A stretch of DNA of 64,000 nucleotides from Geminicoccus harenae (GCF_019800005.1 NZ_JABGCL010000002.1:222379-286378), one strand, 5' to 3'; shown: positions 16,857 through 26,147, counted from the stretch's first letter. Translations and numbers: made by a program. The notes: a model not told the origin generated them from the letters alone.

Positions 16857-19214
16857 ATGCGGAAGTGGCCCAGCTTGGCGGTTGTCATGCTGTCTGCGGC
16901 GGCAGGTCCCGCAGCGGCCCTGCCAGATGGGCCGGCCAGCGGCCGGATGGCCGCCATCTGCGGCGATTGCCGGGTGGAGCGCTTCACCCAGTGCGGCGCG
17001 CAGCTCAAGGGCCCCGCCTTCGACGAAGCGGGCAATCTCTGGATGGTGAGTGGGCGGACCGGCGACATCCACAAGGTGACGCCGGATGGCCGGTGCACGA
17101 CGGTGGCGAACTCGGGCGGGGTGCCGGCCGCCTTGAAGTTCCACCAGGATGGCCGGCTGTTCGGCGCCGATCTCGCCCGGGGGATCTTCGTGCTGGATCT
17201 CGCCACGGGGGCGATCAGCGACTATGCCACCGAGTTCGGGGACAAGGGGTTCGCCGGGCCGTACGACCTGGTGTTCGACGCGCTGGGCGGGCTCTACTTC
17301 ACCGATGCGGGCACCGGCCGGGTGCGGTCGTCGCTGCTGTCGCCGACCGGGGCCGTCTATCATGTGTCGCCGGAGCCGGCGAAGAAGGTCCGGCGGCTGG
17401 CGGGCGGGCTGGCCTTTCCGAGCGGGCTGGCGCTGGATGCTGCCGGGCGCTCGCTCCTGGTTTCCGAGAGCAGCGCCAAGCGGATCTTCTCGATCCGCCT
17501 CCAGTCGGGGCCGGAGGCGCCGCTGATCAGCTCGGTGGTGGTCCAGCTCCAGGGCAAGCCTACGGCCGACGGCATGGCCTTCGATGTCGAGGGCAATCTC
17601 TATGTCGCCCATGCGGGAGCTGGCGAGGTGCTGGTGCTAGACGCTGACCAGCTCCCGGTCGGTGCAATCGCGCTTCCAGCCGGGGCCGGGCAGTCCCCGA
17701 CCGGCCTGGCCTACCATGGCGGCCATCTCTACGTGACCGAGGCGGACGAGAACGAGGTCTGGCGCGTCCGGGTGACGAACCCGCTCGTGGATCACCAGAA
17801 GGGTGCCGATGCCGGCGAACTGGTCATGGCCGACCCCATCCCTGGCAAGATCACCAGGAGCGGCATCGCCGTCGAGCTCGATACGGTCCTGACGGCGCCG
17901 CCGACCGCCAAGGTGACCAGGAACTTCCCGCGTGCGGCCCTGGTCCAGCTTGCCGACGCCGGGGACGGTTCGGGCAAGCTCTACCTCGCCGACCAGAACG
18001 GGGTGATCTGGCTCATCCGTAATGGGGTGCTGGCAGCCGAGCCGTTCCTGGACCTGCGGGAGGTGCGGGGCCCTGCCCTCATCACCGGCGGGCATCAGGT
18101 GGGCTTGCGCAGCTTCGCCTTCCATCCGGACTTCGGGCGGAAGGGCACTCCTGGCCATGGCAGGCTGTACACCGCGACCACCGAGAGCACGATCAGCGCC
18201 ACCGGTGCGGTCAGGCTGTTTGAGGGGCCGGGCAGCGCCGCGCTGCATGACGTGCTGACGGAATGGCGGGTGGACCCGGGCGATGCGGACCGGGTCGATC
18301 CGGCCTCGCGGCGCGAGATCCTGCGTGCGGAGCAACCCGCCCGGATCCACACGATCGACCTCATTGCCTTCAACCCGGCGGCGAGGCCGGGCGAGGCCGA
18401 TTACGGCAAGCTCTATCTGGGCTTCGGTGACGGCGCGTACCGGGAGGGTGTCCCGGACCCACTGCGTCAGGCCCAGGACCCGTCCACGCCGCTGGGCTCG
18501 ATCCTCCGGATCGACCCGCTCGCCAGCGGGGACGATGCGTACCGCGTGCCGGACGACAATCCGTTCCTCGGCCGGCCGGGCTACCTGCCCGAGACCTGGG
18601 CGTTCGGCTTCAAGAACCCGGAACGGTTCAGTTGGGATAGTGTCACCGGGAAGATGCTCATCTCCGACATCGGCCAGGAATATGTCGAGGAGATCAATCT
18701 GGGCCTGCCCGGCGGCAATTACGGCTTCGGCCTGCGCGAGGGGACGTTCGCGCTCGACCCGAAGGACGCGCGCAGGCTGTCCATGCTGCCGGCCGACGAT
18801 GCCGCGAACGGCTTCATCTATCCTGTGGCTCAGTACGACCACGACGAGGGCGATGCCGTCATGGGCGGCTTCGTTTATCGCGGCCGGGCGATCCCGGAGC
18901 TGCAGGGCCAATATGTCTTCGGCGACCTCGTCCGTGGCCGGGTGTTCCATGTGCCGGTGGGCGAGCTCGTCCAGGGCCGTCAGGCCGGGATCCGCGAGCT
19001 CACGCTGCTCGACGAGGGGCGGGAGACGACGCTCAGGCAGCTCGTCGGCAACCAGCAGCGGGTCGACCTGCGCTTCGGCACCGATGGCGAGGGGGAGCTC
19101 TATTTGCTGACCAAGCAGGATGGCGCGGTCCGCGCGGTCCGGCCGGCGGGTGCCGGGACGGCCAGGGCGAAGGGATTGGCCGAGCCTGGTGCCGATGGGC
19201 AGCTCCGCCGCTAG
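16857..19214 (+). CDS. Secreted fusion: SMP-30/gluconolactonase-like beta-propeller plus PQQ-dependent sugar dehydrogenase-like domain
   Basis: A 785-residue exported protein with a signal peptide at 1-22. Residues about 40-320 form an SMP-30/gluconolactonase-like propeller (GPAFDEAGNLWMVS, ADGMAFDVEGNLYVAHAGAGEV, SPTGLAYHGGHLYVTEADENEVW). Residues about 345-750 match the PQQ glucose/sorbosone dehydrogenase propeller: GLRSFAFHPDFG, LYLGFGDGA, GSILRIDPL, YRVPDDNPF, AFGFKNPERFSWD, ISDIGQEYVEEIN, GGFVYRG and YVFGDLVRGRVF. Dehydrogenases of this type oxidise sugars to lactones in the periplasm and SMP-30 enzymes hydrolyse lactones, so a two-step enzyme is plausible. The catalytic His and PQQ ligands were not mapped. 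Start ATG 16857 is supported by GGTTGGAGG upstream. Confidence 0.82.
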   Translation: MRKWPSLAVVMLSAAAGPAAALPDGPASGRMAAICGDCRVERFTQCGAQLKGPAFDEAGNLWMVSGRTGDIHKVTPDGRCTTVANSGGVPAALKFHQDGRLFGADLARGIFVLDLATGAISDYATEFGDKGFAGPYDLVFDALGGLYFTDAGTGRVRSSLLSPTGAVYHVSPEPAKKVRRLAGGLAFPSGLALDAAGRSLLVSESSAKRIFSIRLQSGPEAPLISSVVVQLQGKPTADGMAFDVEGNLYVAHAGAGEVLVLDADQLPVGAIALPAGAGQSPTGLAYHGGHLYVTEADENEVWRVRVTNPLVDHQKGADAGELVMADPIPGKITRSGIAVELDTVLTAPPTAKVTRNFPRAALVQLADAGDGSGKLYLADQNGVIWLIRNGVLAAEPFLDLREVRGPALITGGHQVGLRSFAFHPDFGRKGTPGHGRLYTATTESTISATGAVRLFEGPGSAALHDVLTEWRVDPGDADRVDPASRREILRAEQPARIHTIDLIAFNPAARPGEADYGKLYLGFGDGAYREGVPDPLRQAQDPSTPLGSILRIDPLASGDDAYRVPDDNPFLGRPGYLPETWAFGFKNPERFSWDSVTGKMLISDIGQEYVEEINLGLPGGNYGFGLREGTFALDPKDARRLSMLPADDAANGFIYPVAQYDHDEGDAVMGGFVYRGRAIPELQGQYVFGDLVRGRVFHVPVGELVQGRQAGIRELTLLDEGRETTLRQLVGNQQRVDLRFGTDGEGELYLLTKQDGAVRAVRPAGAGTARAKGLAEPGADGQLRR

Positions 19215-19231
19215 CCGCTTGGCCGGCCCCG

Positions 19232-21217
19232 TCAGTTCCGCGAGGCGGCGAGCCGGGCCCGCTCGGCGTCGCATTCCGGCAGGCGGTTGCGCGGGTCGAA
19301 GCTCTCGGCCGCGCCCGGCTTGGCGCAGAGCGGCAGGCCGGCCTTGCGGGCGCCGGCGATGAACAGGTCGGCGGCACTGCCGCCCAGCTGGTAGAGGTCG
19401 TTGTCGACCCAGGCCTCGGCGCTGAAGCCGGGATCCAGGCGCAGCACCTCCCGGGCATGATGGCGGGCCCGTTCCGTGAGGCCCGCCTGGGCGCAGCTCA
19501 GCGCCAGCATGACCTGCACCTCCAGCCAGGGGTTGGGCAGCTTCTCCAGCGCCGCCACGGCGTCGGCATGGCGGCCGGCGAAATAGAGCGGCATGGCATA
19601 GGCCAGGTAATGGAAGGGCGGGTGGAGCGGGTCGAGCTCGTGCAGCGCGCGCTCGACCAGCCGCACGCCCTCGGCGGCGCGCTCCGCCCCCAGCGCCTGG
19701 GCGATGCTGCCGCCGACCCAGCGGTTGACCAGCGCATTGTTGGGGGCGAGTTCCAGGGCGCGCTGCCAGGCCTGCCAGCCCAGCTCCGCCTCGCCCTTGC
19801 GGAAATGGGCGTTGCCGAGGGTGAGCTGGACCTCGGCATCGGCCGGATCGAGCTCGGCGGCCCGCTGGGCCGCCTGGTCGGACTTCGCCCAGGCGCGGTC
19901 GCGGTCGCCGGACCAGCCGTTGAGCGCATCCTGCTCGTAGATGCCGGCCAGGAACGCCCAGGCGCGAGCGAAGCCTGGATCGAGTGCCAGCGCCTGTTCC
20001 AGGAGCCGCTGGGCCTGGAGGATCCCATCCCGGTCGTGCCGGCGGTAGGGCTCGCCGGCCAGAAGATAATAGTCCCAGGCGGTGAGGCTGCCGGGGGTGC
20101 GGCGCTGGGCGCGGTCGCGCCACTCGGTCCAGATGGCACCGTCATAGCCGGTGAGCGTCCCGACCAGCCGGGTCAGGACCTCGTCGCGGATCCGGAACAG
20201 ATCGCCGGCTGGCCGGTCGTAGCGTTCGGACCAGAGATGGGTGCCGCTGGCGGCATCGATCAGTTGCGCGTTGATCCGGACGCGGGTGGGCTCGACCTGC
20301 AGGCTGCCTTCCAGCACATAGTGGACGCCCAGCACCCGGCCGACCTCGCGGACATCGGTGGCGTTGCGCTTGATCGCCTCCACCGAGTTGCGGGCGATCA
20401 CCAGCAGGCTGCGGGTGCGGGCGAGTTCGGTGATCAGGTCCTCGGTGAACGCCCCGGCCAGGCGCTCCTGCCGCTCGCCGCCGCTGAAATCGTCGAACGG
20501 CAGGACCGCGATCGCCGGGCGGTCGGGCAGCACGGCGTCGCGGCCGGGCCCGTCCAGGCCGTGCCACCACGCCCCGGCACCCAGGCCCAGCAGGAGCAGC
20601 AGTGCCAGGGCGGGCCGCCCGGGCCGGCGGAGCCTGAACCGGAGCCGGGTGGCCGTCCCGCCGAACCGGACCCGGTAGATCCGTACCGGCCGCTCCATGT
20701 TGCGGACCCGCTGCTCGCCGATGAACTCCAGCGGCAGGTCGAGCTTGCCCTGGAGATGGTCGTAGGCCGTGCCGGAAATGATCACGCCGCCCGGCTCGGC
20801 CAGATGCTCCAGCCGGGCGGCGACATTGACCCCGTCCCCGTAGAGGTCGCCATCGGCCTCGCGGATCACGTCGCCGAGATTGATGCCGATCCTTAGCTGG
20901 ATGCGGCTGGACGAGGGGTTCTTCGCCTCCTTGCCGCCGCAGACCTGCTGGATCGCCACCGCGCAGCGCACCGCATCGACCACGCTGGTGAACTCGACCA
21001 GGGCGCCGTCGCCCATCAGCTTGACGATGCGCCCGCGGTAGCGGGTGATCATCGGCTCGACGCAGCCCTGCCGGAACGCCTTGAGCCGGGCCAGGGTGCG
21101 TTCCTCGTCCTGCTCCATCAGCCCGACATAGCCGACCACGTCGGCCGCCAGGATCGCGGCGAGCCGGCGCCTGCCCGCGGTGCCGGGCGCGGTCGTCCTT
21201 CTCGCGGGCTTGTCCAT
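19232..21217 (-). CDS. Membrane-anchored class III cyclase with TolB-like and TPR domains (paralogue 2)
   Basis: A 661-residue relative of the 5.7-kb cyclase. The N-terminal cyclase domain (18-190) keeps the metal Asp residues (AADVVGYVGLME, KLMGDGALVEF) and LYGDGVNVAARLE. A membrane helix (PALALLLLLGLGAGAWW) at about 200-218 is absent from paralogue 1. A TolB-like domain (IAVLPFDDF, FTEDLITELARTRSL) and TPR repeats (AEVQLTLGNAHFRKGEAELG) follow and would lie beyond the membrane. I start at ATG 21217, with GGGAGG 9-10 nt upstream, not the GTG at 21238. It probably makes cAMP/cGMP in response to a periplasmic cue; ligand unknown. Confidence 0.85.
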   Translation of the reverse strand: MDKPARRTTAPGTAGRRRLAAILAADVVGYVGLMEQDEERTLARLKAFRQGCVEPMITRYRGRIVKLMGDGALVEFTSVVDAVRCAVAIQQVCGGKEAKNPSSSRIQLRIGINLGDVIREADGDLYGDGVNVAARLEHLAEPGGVIISGTAYDHLQGKLDLPLEFIGEQRVRNMERPVRIYRVRFGGTATRLRFRLRRPGRPALALLLLLGLGAGAWWHGLDGPGRDAVLPDRPAIAVLPFDDFSGGERQERLAGAFTEDLITELARTRSLLVIARNSVEAIKRNATDVREVGRVLGVHYVLEGSLQVEPTRVRINAQLIDAASGTHLWSERYDRPAGDLFRIRDEVLTRLVGTLTGYDGAIWTEWRDRAQRRTPGSLTAWDYYLLAGEPYRRHDRDGILQAQRLLEQALALDPGFARAWAFLAGIYEQDALNGWSGDRDRAWAKSDQAAQRAAELDPADAEVQLTLGNAHFRKGEAELGWQAWQRALELAPNNALVNRWVGGSIAQALGAERAAEGVRLVERALHELDPLHPPFHYLAYAMPLYFAGRHADAVAALEKLPNPWLEVQVMLALSCAQAGLTERARHHAREVLRLDPGFSAEAWVDNDLYQLGGSAADLFIAGARKAGLPLCAKPGAAESFDPRNRLPECDAERARLAASRN

Positions 21218-21425
21218 CGCCCAAGACCTCCCAGCCACGTCGGGCCGGGTATCATATACCTCCTGCCCCCTGCGGCGAACGCGCCAGAGGTTGTATTCCT
21301 ATGATTGTGACGCGATGGCGCGTCCGGCCGCCGCCCTGCCCATCCCTGCATGGCTCGTGCTAGGCGGGGCTCGCGCGCCGGAGGGAACCGGGCTGCGCAT
21401 GTCGATCCCGGCACTGGAGGCGACC

Positions 21426-22196
21426 ATGAGCAACCGGAAGAAGGTGATTCTGCTCGCGTCCGGCATCCTGCTGCTGCCGGGCTCCGCCTGGGCGCAGTAT
21501 TCGCCGACCGCCACCCTCGATCTCGGCATGGGCTTTGGCCGGATGGCCCTGGGCCAGGCGGTGCTGAACAGTGCGCGGGCGGCAAGCGGTGCCGGTGAGA
21601 AGTCGCCCGACACCGGGAGCGAGCAGCGCGCCACCATCGAGCGGGCCGAACCCGATCCCGCGCACGCCATTCCCGAAGGTTCGCTGACGTTCGAGGCCGT
21701 GCCGGGGGTCTCGGACTTGGTCATCCGGCGCTTCGTCGACGAGCTGAGCAAGGACCATCCGCAGCTGCGCGCGCAGGTCGAGGAAGAATTCCGGTCGGGC
21801 GCGTTGCAGGACTATTTCAGCGAGCTGCTGGATCGCTATGGCTACGAGGCTGACCATCTGGCCGATGTGTCGGCTGCCTATTACCTGTCCTTGTGGAAGA
21901 TCGCCCATGGGCGCGAGCTCACCCCGGGTCAGATCGCCGGTGTGCGGCGGCAGATGCGCGCCCTGCTGGCGGAGGAGCCGGACCTGATGCGGCTCAGCGA
22001 CGCGCAGAAGCAGGAGATCAGCGAGATTTTCGCGCTCAGCGCCTCCCTGTCCTTGCAGGGCTACGAGCAGCTCGTGCGCAGCGGCGATGAGGAGACGCTG
22101 GCGAATTTCCGCCGCGGCGTGCAGGCCACCTATGCGCCGCAGGGCCCGGACCTCACCGCGCTGTCGGTGACCGACGACGGCTTCTTCATCGAGTGA
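21426..22196 (+). CDS. Secreted protein of unknown function (DUF6683-like)
   Basis: A 256-residue exported protein. ATG 21426 gives a clean signal peptide (KKVILLASGILLLPGSAWAQ), which the longer frame from 21180 does not. The mature part is helical, with VEEEFRSGALQDYFSELLDRYG and YEADHLADVSAAYYLSLWKIAHG. This pattern of a Gly-Tyr-x-x-x-x-x-Ala-Asp-Ala helix resembles DUF6683-type periplasmic proteins, but I hold that loosely. It is divergent from cyclase paralogue 2 and is followed by a terminator-like hairpin. Confidence 0.6.
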   Translation: MSNRKKVILLASGILLLPGSAWAQYSPTATLDLGMGFGRMALGQAVLNSARAASGAGEKSPDTGSEQRATIERAEPDPAHAIPEGSLTFEAVPGVSDLVIRRFVDELSKDHPQLRAQVEEEFRSGALQDYFSELLDRYGYEADHLADVSAAYYLSLWKIAHGRELTPGQIAGVRRQMRALLAEEPDLMRLSDAQKQEISEIFALSASLSLQGYEQLVRSGDEETLANFRRGVQATYAPQGPDLTALSVTDDGFFIE

Positions 22197-22209
22197 GCCA
22201 TGGCGCGGG

Positions 22210-22246
22210 GGCGGCCGGTTCCCGGATCGGGATGCAGCCGGCCGCC
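22210..22246. terminator. Hairpin between convergent genes
   Basis: GGCGGCCGG (22210-22218) pairs perfectly with CCGGCCGCC (22238-22246), 19-nt loop, just after the secreted-protein gene and facing the alpha/beta-hydrolase gene on the other strand. No T-run, so it is probably a weak or factor-assisted bidirectional terminator. Confidence 0.45.
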
Positions 22247-22256
22247 TCCGCTGTGC

Positions 22257-23264
22257 TCAGCCGGCCAGCAGCTCGCGGAGCGGGGCGTCGATGGCGGCGC
22301 GGTCGCCCGGGTTCATGAGCGCCATGTGGCCCCAGGGCGAGGCCACCACCCGCACCTCGGCGTTCGGGATGTGCCGGGCCTCGGCCTGGCTGTCGACCGG
22401 CGGGAAATAGCGGTCGTTGTCGATCGGCACGATGATCGTGCGGGCCTTGATGGCGCCGAGCGCCGCCTCGAGGTCACCGCCATGGGCCGGGTTCGCGCTG
22501 ATGTCGCCCTGCTCCCAGGTCCAGAGCTGGGAAAGCAGGTTGTTGGCGTCGCAGCGGGCGAAGAACGGCTCCCAGAAATCGGCGACGTGCTCGACCGTGC
22601 TGCGGGAGCCCAGCGGCCGGAAGGCTTCCTCGCGGAAGAACGGCTCCGAGGTGCCCCAGCCGGCATAGATGGTGGCGAAGGCCTGGATGCCGCGGACCGG
22701 CGGGCGGTCGTAGAAGCCGTCCTGGAAGGCCGGGTCCAGCTCCAGCGTGCGCCGCAGGGCCAGGAGGAACACCTTGTTGTAGTTGCCGGTCCGGGCCGAG
22801 CCGGCGATCGGGCAGGCCGCCTGCACCATGTCCGGATACTGTGCCGCCCACTGGAAGGTCTGGCAGGCGCCCATGGAGAAGCCGGTGACCAGCCGCAGCC
22901 GCTCGATGCCCAGCCGCTCGGTGACGAGCTGGTGCTGCAGGCGGACATTGTCGTGGATGGTCACCTTGGGGAAGCGGCCGCGGTCGACCGGTGCCGGGCT
23001 GTTGCTGGGCGAGGACGACAGGCTGTTGCCGAGCAGGTTGGTCAGGATGATGAAATACTTGTTCGGGTCCAGCGCCCGGTCGGCGCCCAGCATGAAGGTC
23101 TCGCTGTCGGCGTGGGTCCCGGTGTACCAGCTCGGCACCAGCACCGCATTGTCGCGCGCGGCGTTCAGCTTGCCGCGCGTGGCATAGGCCAGCTTGGCGG
23201 TCGGCAGCACGCCGCCCTTCTGCAGCATGAAGTTGGGCACCTCGAAGGTATCGACGTCGCTCAT
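22257..23264 (-). CDS. Alpha/beta-fold hydrolase of the homoserine O-acetyltransferase (MetX)-like group
   Basis: A 335-residue alpha/beta hydrolase. The nucleophile elbow is GFSMGACQ near residue 127; the acid residue is probably the Asp of IVPIDNDRYF, and the His lies in SPWGHMAL. The N-terminal lid-free part (KLAYATRGKLNAARDNAVLVPSWYTG) and LLGNSLSSSPSN are typical of the MetX-like superfamily, but the length and the catalytic-loop sequence differ from true homoserine acetyltransferases. It may be an esterase or acyltransferase. ATG 23264 has a GGGAGGAA Shine-Dalgarno. It is divergent from the glutaryl-CoA dehydrogenase. Confidence 0.75.
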   Translation of the reverse strand: MSDVDTFEVPNFMLQKGGVLPTAKLAYATRGKLNAARDNAVLVPSWYTGTHADSETFMLGADRALDPNKYFIILTNLLGNSLSSSPSNSPAPVDRGRFPKVTIHDNVRLQHQLVTERLGIERLRLVTGFSMGACQTFQWAAQYPDMVQAACPIAGSARTGNYNKVFLLALRRTLELDPAFQDGFYDRPPVRGIQAFATIYAGWGTSEPFFREEAFRPLGSRSTVEHVADFWEPFFARCDANNLLSQLWTWEQGDISANPAHGGDLEAALGAIKARTIIVPIDNDRYFPPVDSQAEARHIPNAEVRVVASPWGHMALMNPGDRAAIDAPLRELLAG

Positions 23265-23429
23265 CTCGTTCCTCCCCGATCTGCCGTGGCGTTGCCGCCG
23301 GCATGGCCGCCAGTGGTAGGCTCTGTCTCGCGGCAGGCAAAGCACCCGGCGCCGCGACGGGTGGGTCCACCGTGACCGATCGTTCCGCCTGCGCTAGATT
23401 GCAGCGCAGCAAAAGGCTTGGAGATGGCG

Positions 23430-24644
23430 ATGGCACTGGCGTCGGCCGCGACTGGAGCGGCATCGGCGAGGCTCGGGCGATTCGACTGGCAGGACCCGCT
23501 CCTGCTGGAGGAGGAGCTTTCGGACGAGGAGCGGATGATCCGCGACGCGGCGCGGGAATATTGCCAGGGCGCGCTGATGCCGCGGGTGCTGGAGGCGAAC
23601 CGGCACGAGGTGTTCCACCGCGAGATCATGACCGAGATGGGCGGGCTCGGCCTGCTGGGTGCCACCATCCCCGAGGAATATGGCGGGGCGGGTGCATCCT
23701 ATGTCGCCTATGGGCTGGTCGCGCGCGAGGTGGAGCGGGTCGATTCCGGCTACCGCTCGGCGATGAGCGTGCAGTCCTCGCTGGTGATGTACCCGATCCA
23801 TGCCTATGGCGACGAGGCGCAGCGCCGGCGCTGGCTGCCGGGTCTCGCCAAGGGTGAGCTGGTCGGCTGCTTCGGCCTGACCGAGCCGGACTTCGGCTCC
23901 GATCCCGGCGGGATGCGCACCCGGGCGAAGAAGGTCGACGGCGGCTGGCTGCTGTCCGGCTCGAAGAACTGGATCACCAACTCGCCGATCGCCGATCTGG
24001 CGGTGGTCTGGGCCAAGGACGACGAGGGCGAGATCCGCGGCTTCGTGGTCGAGCGGGATACGAAGGGCTTCGAGACGCCCAAGATCGACGGCAAGTTCTC
24101 GCTCCGCGCCTCCACCACCGGCATGATCATGCTGGACGAGGCGTTCGTGCCGGACGGCAACCTGCTGGCGGGGGTGAAGGGGCTGAGAGGCCCGTTCGGC
24201 TGCCTGAACCGGGCGCGCTACGGGATCAGCTGGGGCTCGATGGGGGCGGCGGAGTTCTGCTGGCACCAGGCCCGGCAGTACACGCTGGATCGCCAGCAGT
24301 TCGGCCGGCCGCTGGCCGCCAACCAGCTCATCCAGAAGAAGCTGGCCGACATGCAGACCGAGATCACGCTGGGCCTGTCCGCCTGCCTGCGCACCGGCCG
24401 GCTGATGGACCAGGGCAAGGCGTCGCCGGAGCTGATCTCGCTGATGAAGCGCAACAATTGCGGCAAGGCGCTCGACATCGCCCGGGTGTCCCGGGACATG
24501 CATGGCGGCAACGGCATCGCCGACGAGTACCATGTGATCCGCCACGTGATGAACCTGGAGGCGGTCAACACCTATGAGGGTACCCACGACATCCACGCCT
24601 TGATCCTGGGCCGCGCCCAGACCGGCATCCAGGCCTTCTCCTGA
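23430..24644 (+). CDS. gcdH: Glutaryl-CoA dehydrogenase (acyl-CoA dehydrogenase family)
   Basis: A 404-residue FAD acyl-CoA dehydrogenase. Glutaryl-CoA dehydrogenase converts glutaryl-CoA to crotonyl-CoA in lysine/tryptophan breakdown. Visible hallmarks are [15 protein letters not shown] (FAD/substrate loop), [14 protein letters not shown], the conserved [15 protein letters not shown], the catalytic-Glu segment [16 protein letters not shown] and the [11 protein letters not shown] helix. The closeness of the whole pattern to GcdH, more than to other ACADs, is why I name it. GGAG at 23420-23423 is best spaced for ATG 23430; ATG 23424 is possible. A TGATG overlap couples it to the thioesterase. 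Confidence 0.88.
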   Translation: MALASAATGAASARLGRFDWQDPLLLEEELSDEERMIRDAAREYCQGALMPRVLEANRHEVFHREIMTEMGGLGLLGATIPEEYGGAGASYVAYGLVAREVERVDSGYRSAMSVQSSLVMYPIHAYGDEAQRRRWLPGLAKGELVGCFGLTEPDFGSDPGGMRTRAKKVDGGWLLSGSKNWITNSPIADLAVVWAKDDEGEIRGFVVERDTKGFETPKIDGKFSLRASTTGMIMLDEAFVPDGNLLAGVKGLRGPFGCLNRARYGISWGSMGAAEFCWHQARQYTLDRQQFGRPLAANQLIQKKLADMQTEITLGLSACLRTGRLMDQGKASPELISLMKRNNCGKALDIARVSRDMHGGNGIADEYHVIRHVMNLEAVNTYEGTHDIHALILGRAQTGIQAFS

Positions 24645-25129
24645 TGAGCGAGAAGCGGCCGATCACGCTGACCGACGGGGTCGCGGCCAGCGGCTCCACG
24701 CGCAGCGGGCTGGAAGTCATCCAGGGGATGATCGACGGCGACCATGTCTCGTCCATGGCGACCACCATGGACTGCCGGGTGGTCGAGGCGGAGCAGGGCA
24801 AGGCGGTGATCCGCGCGGTGCCGAACGAGGGCTTCCTCAACCTCCATGGCACGGTGCATGGCGGCTGGGCGGCGACCGTGCTGGACACGGCGCTGGGCTG
24901 CGCGGTGGTGACCACGCTGGCGCCCGGCCAGGGCACCGCCACGGTCGAACTGTCCACCCGGTTCCTGCGGCCGATCTTCCCGGAGACCGGCCCGGTGCTG
25001 GCCACCGGCACGGTGCTCAACCGCGGCCGCCGGCTGGTGCTGGCGGAGGGGCGGATCGTTTCGAAGGACGGCAAGCTGCTGGCGCAGGCCACCGGGACCT
25101 GGACGATCCTGGAGGCGGAGGCCAGGTAG
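24644..25129 (+). CDS. PaaI-type hotdog-fold acyl-CoA thioesterase
   Basis: A 161-residue hotdog thioesterase with the motif HGTVHGGWAATVLDTALGCAV (active-site region near residue 70; the catalytic Asp is in LDTALG) and a final strand pair ending GTWTILEAEA. PaaI-like enzymes clear acyl-CoA and protect free CoA. Its ATG shares the last base of the gcdH stop, so it is co-translated and probably serves the same degradative route. The exact acyl-CoA is unknown. Confidence 0.85.
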   Translation: MSEKRPITLTDGVAASGSTRSGLEVIQGMIDGDHVSSMATTMDCRVVEAEQGKAVIRAVPNEGFLNLHGTVHGGWAATVLDTALGCAVVTTLAPGQGTATVELSTRFLRPIFPETGPVLATGTVLNRGRRLVLAEGRIVSKDGKLLAQATGTWTILEAEAR

Positions 25130-25150
25130 CAGGAGGGGCCAACCGGCCGT

Positions 25151-25190
25151 ATCCCCGGCGAGCCCAGGCCTTCGGCCGGGTCCCGGGGAT
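25151..25190. terminator. Long hairpin between convergent genes
   Basis: ATCCCCGG (25151-25158) pairs with CCGGGGAT (25183-25190), and an inner GGCC/GGCC stem closes a TTC loop. It lies between the thioesterase stop and the convergent PRC-barrel gene and likely terminates both directions. There is no T-run. Confidence 0.5.
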
Positions 25191-25207
25191 CGCCGCTGGC
25201 CGCGGGA

Positions 25208-25570
25208 TCAGTCGTCCCAGTCCGGCAGGGCCTCCAGCTGCTCCTTCGTGAGGTTGGTGACCAGGCCGTTCTCGCCCCGGGTGAGCTGATCGATCTCGAT
25301 CACGACATCCTTCTCGTTGATGCCGAGAAAGCCGCCCACCTCGGCCGATACCGCGGTGACCTGGCCTTCCGGCGTCATCAGGACATCGTCGATCTCGCCG
25401 ATGCTCTCGCCGTTCGGGCCCACGAGGTCGAGATCTTCCACCTCGTCGACCGTCAGGCCGAACGCCTCGACCCTGACCGCGTCATCCGCCTCGACCAGCG
25501 TGGCGGTCTGCGCATGGGCGATGCCGGCCACGCCGAGGATGGCGCCAGCGAGGATCCATTGCCGCATCAT
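25208..25570 (-). CDS. Periplasmic PRC-barrel domain protein
   Basis: A 120-residue secreted protein: a signal peptide at 1-20 (ILAGAILGVAGIAHAQ), then a single PRC-barrel-like domain (VDEVEDLDLVGPNGESIGEIDDVLMTPEGQVTAV, cut short here, and FLGINEKDVVIEIDQL). PRC barrels with the 'G-x-x-IG-x-I-x-D' signature are common in small alphaproteobacterial periplasmic proteins of unknown role. The C-terminus ends acidic (LPDWDD). It is the only gene between two strong boundaries and may be stress-induced, which I infer from the family habit only. Confidence 0.8.
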   Translation of the reverse strand: MMRQWILAGAILGVAGIAHAQTATLVEADDAVRVEAFGLTVDEVEDLDLVGPNGESIGEIDDVLMTPEGQVTAVSAEVGGFLGINEKDVVIEIDQLTRGENGLVTNLTKEQLEALPDWDD

Positions 25571-25761
25571 GAGTCACTCCCGTTTCGATCTTTCCGGCTC
25601 AAGCAACGCCAGGATCGGGCAGTGGTGCCATGAGATGCAGGGCTTTTCGCCCGGCCCATACGCAAACGACCGCAGCAGCCGTCGCCGTTGCGGTCGTCAG
25701 GTCAGGCACTCGATGAGGTCGGCGGGGTTCGGGCCCCGCCGGTTCGTCGCACGCTTTTGGT

Positions 25762-25971
25762 TCAGACCGGCCGCTTGTCGGCCGTGTTCTCGTGGGCGGG
25801 AGCGGGAACGTCGTCGGCCTTGGTCACGGCCGGATCGTCCTGCATGCCCTTCTTGAAGGTCTTGATGCCCGAGGCGAGGTCACCCATCACCTTCGGCAGC
25901 CGGCCGGCGCCGAACACGATCAACACGATCACCAGCACGACAATCCAGTGCCATGCGCTGAAGGAACCCAT
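25762..25971 (-). CDS. tatA: Sec-independent translocase subunit TatA
   Basis: A 69-residue TatA/E protein. It has one N-terminal membrane helix ([15 protein letters not shown]), the hinge [23 protein letters not shown] with an amphipathic helix, and an acidic-to-polar tail. These are the classic TatA layout and length. I use ATG 25971 (MGSFSAWHW) with GGAGAG upstream; the longer frame to 26028 would add unrelated residues. No tatB or tatC lies nearby, so this is a detached copy. Exported Tat substrates often include PQQ and redox enzymes. Confidence 0.9.
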   Translation of the reverse strand: MGSFSAWHWIVVLVIVLIVFGAGRLPKVMGDLASGIKTFKKGMQDDPAVTKADDVPAPAHENTADKRPV

Positions 25972-26131
25972 CGAAACTCTCCCAGTGCGACGTACCCGGA
26001 ACGTAGCGACGTGCGGTCGGGATGCCAAGCGGCGATGGGCCGGAGCTCAGGTCAAAGCGGCAGGATAACGTCCAAGAACATGGCAGGCTCCCTGCCCGTG
26101 TCGAAGATTTCTGTGGTCCTTGTCGTGAATT

Positions 26132-26147
26132 CGCACAATTTTGTGCG
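26132..26147. promoter_or_regulatory. Palindrome CGCACAA-TT-TTGTGCG
   Basis: CGCACAA (26132-26138), TT, TTGTGCG (26141-26147) is a perfect 7-bp dyad followed by TTTTCT. It could be an operator in an AT-rich promoter zone or a small terminator; it is not near a coding end. Confidence 0.4.

Noticed and set aside
17637..20123. 828-residue minus-strand frame across the end of the dehydrogenase and the cyclase paralogue
   Set aside because: It spans two real genes on different strands and is a high-GC artefact.
21180..21425. N-terminal extension of the secreted protein to 21180
   Set aside because: It reads through the upstream region of the divergent cyclase, has no signal peptide and no ribosome-binding site. 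ATG 21426 gives a perfect signal peptide.
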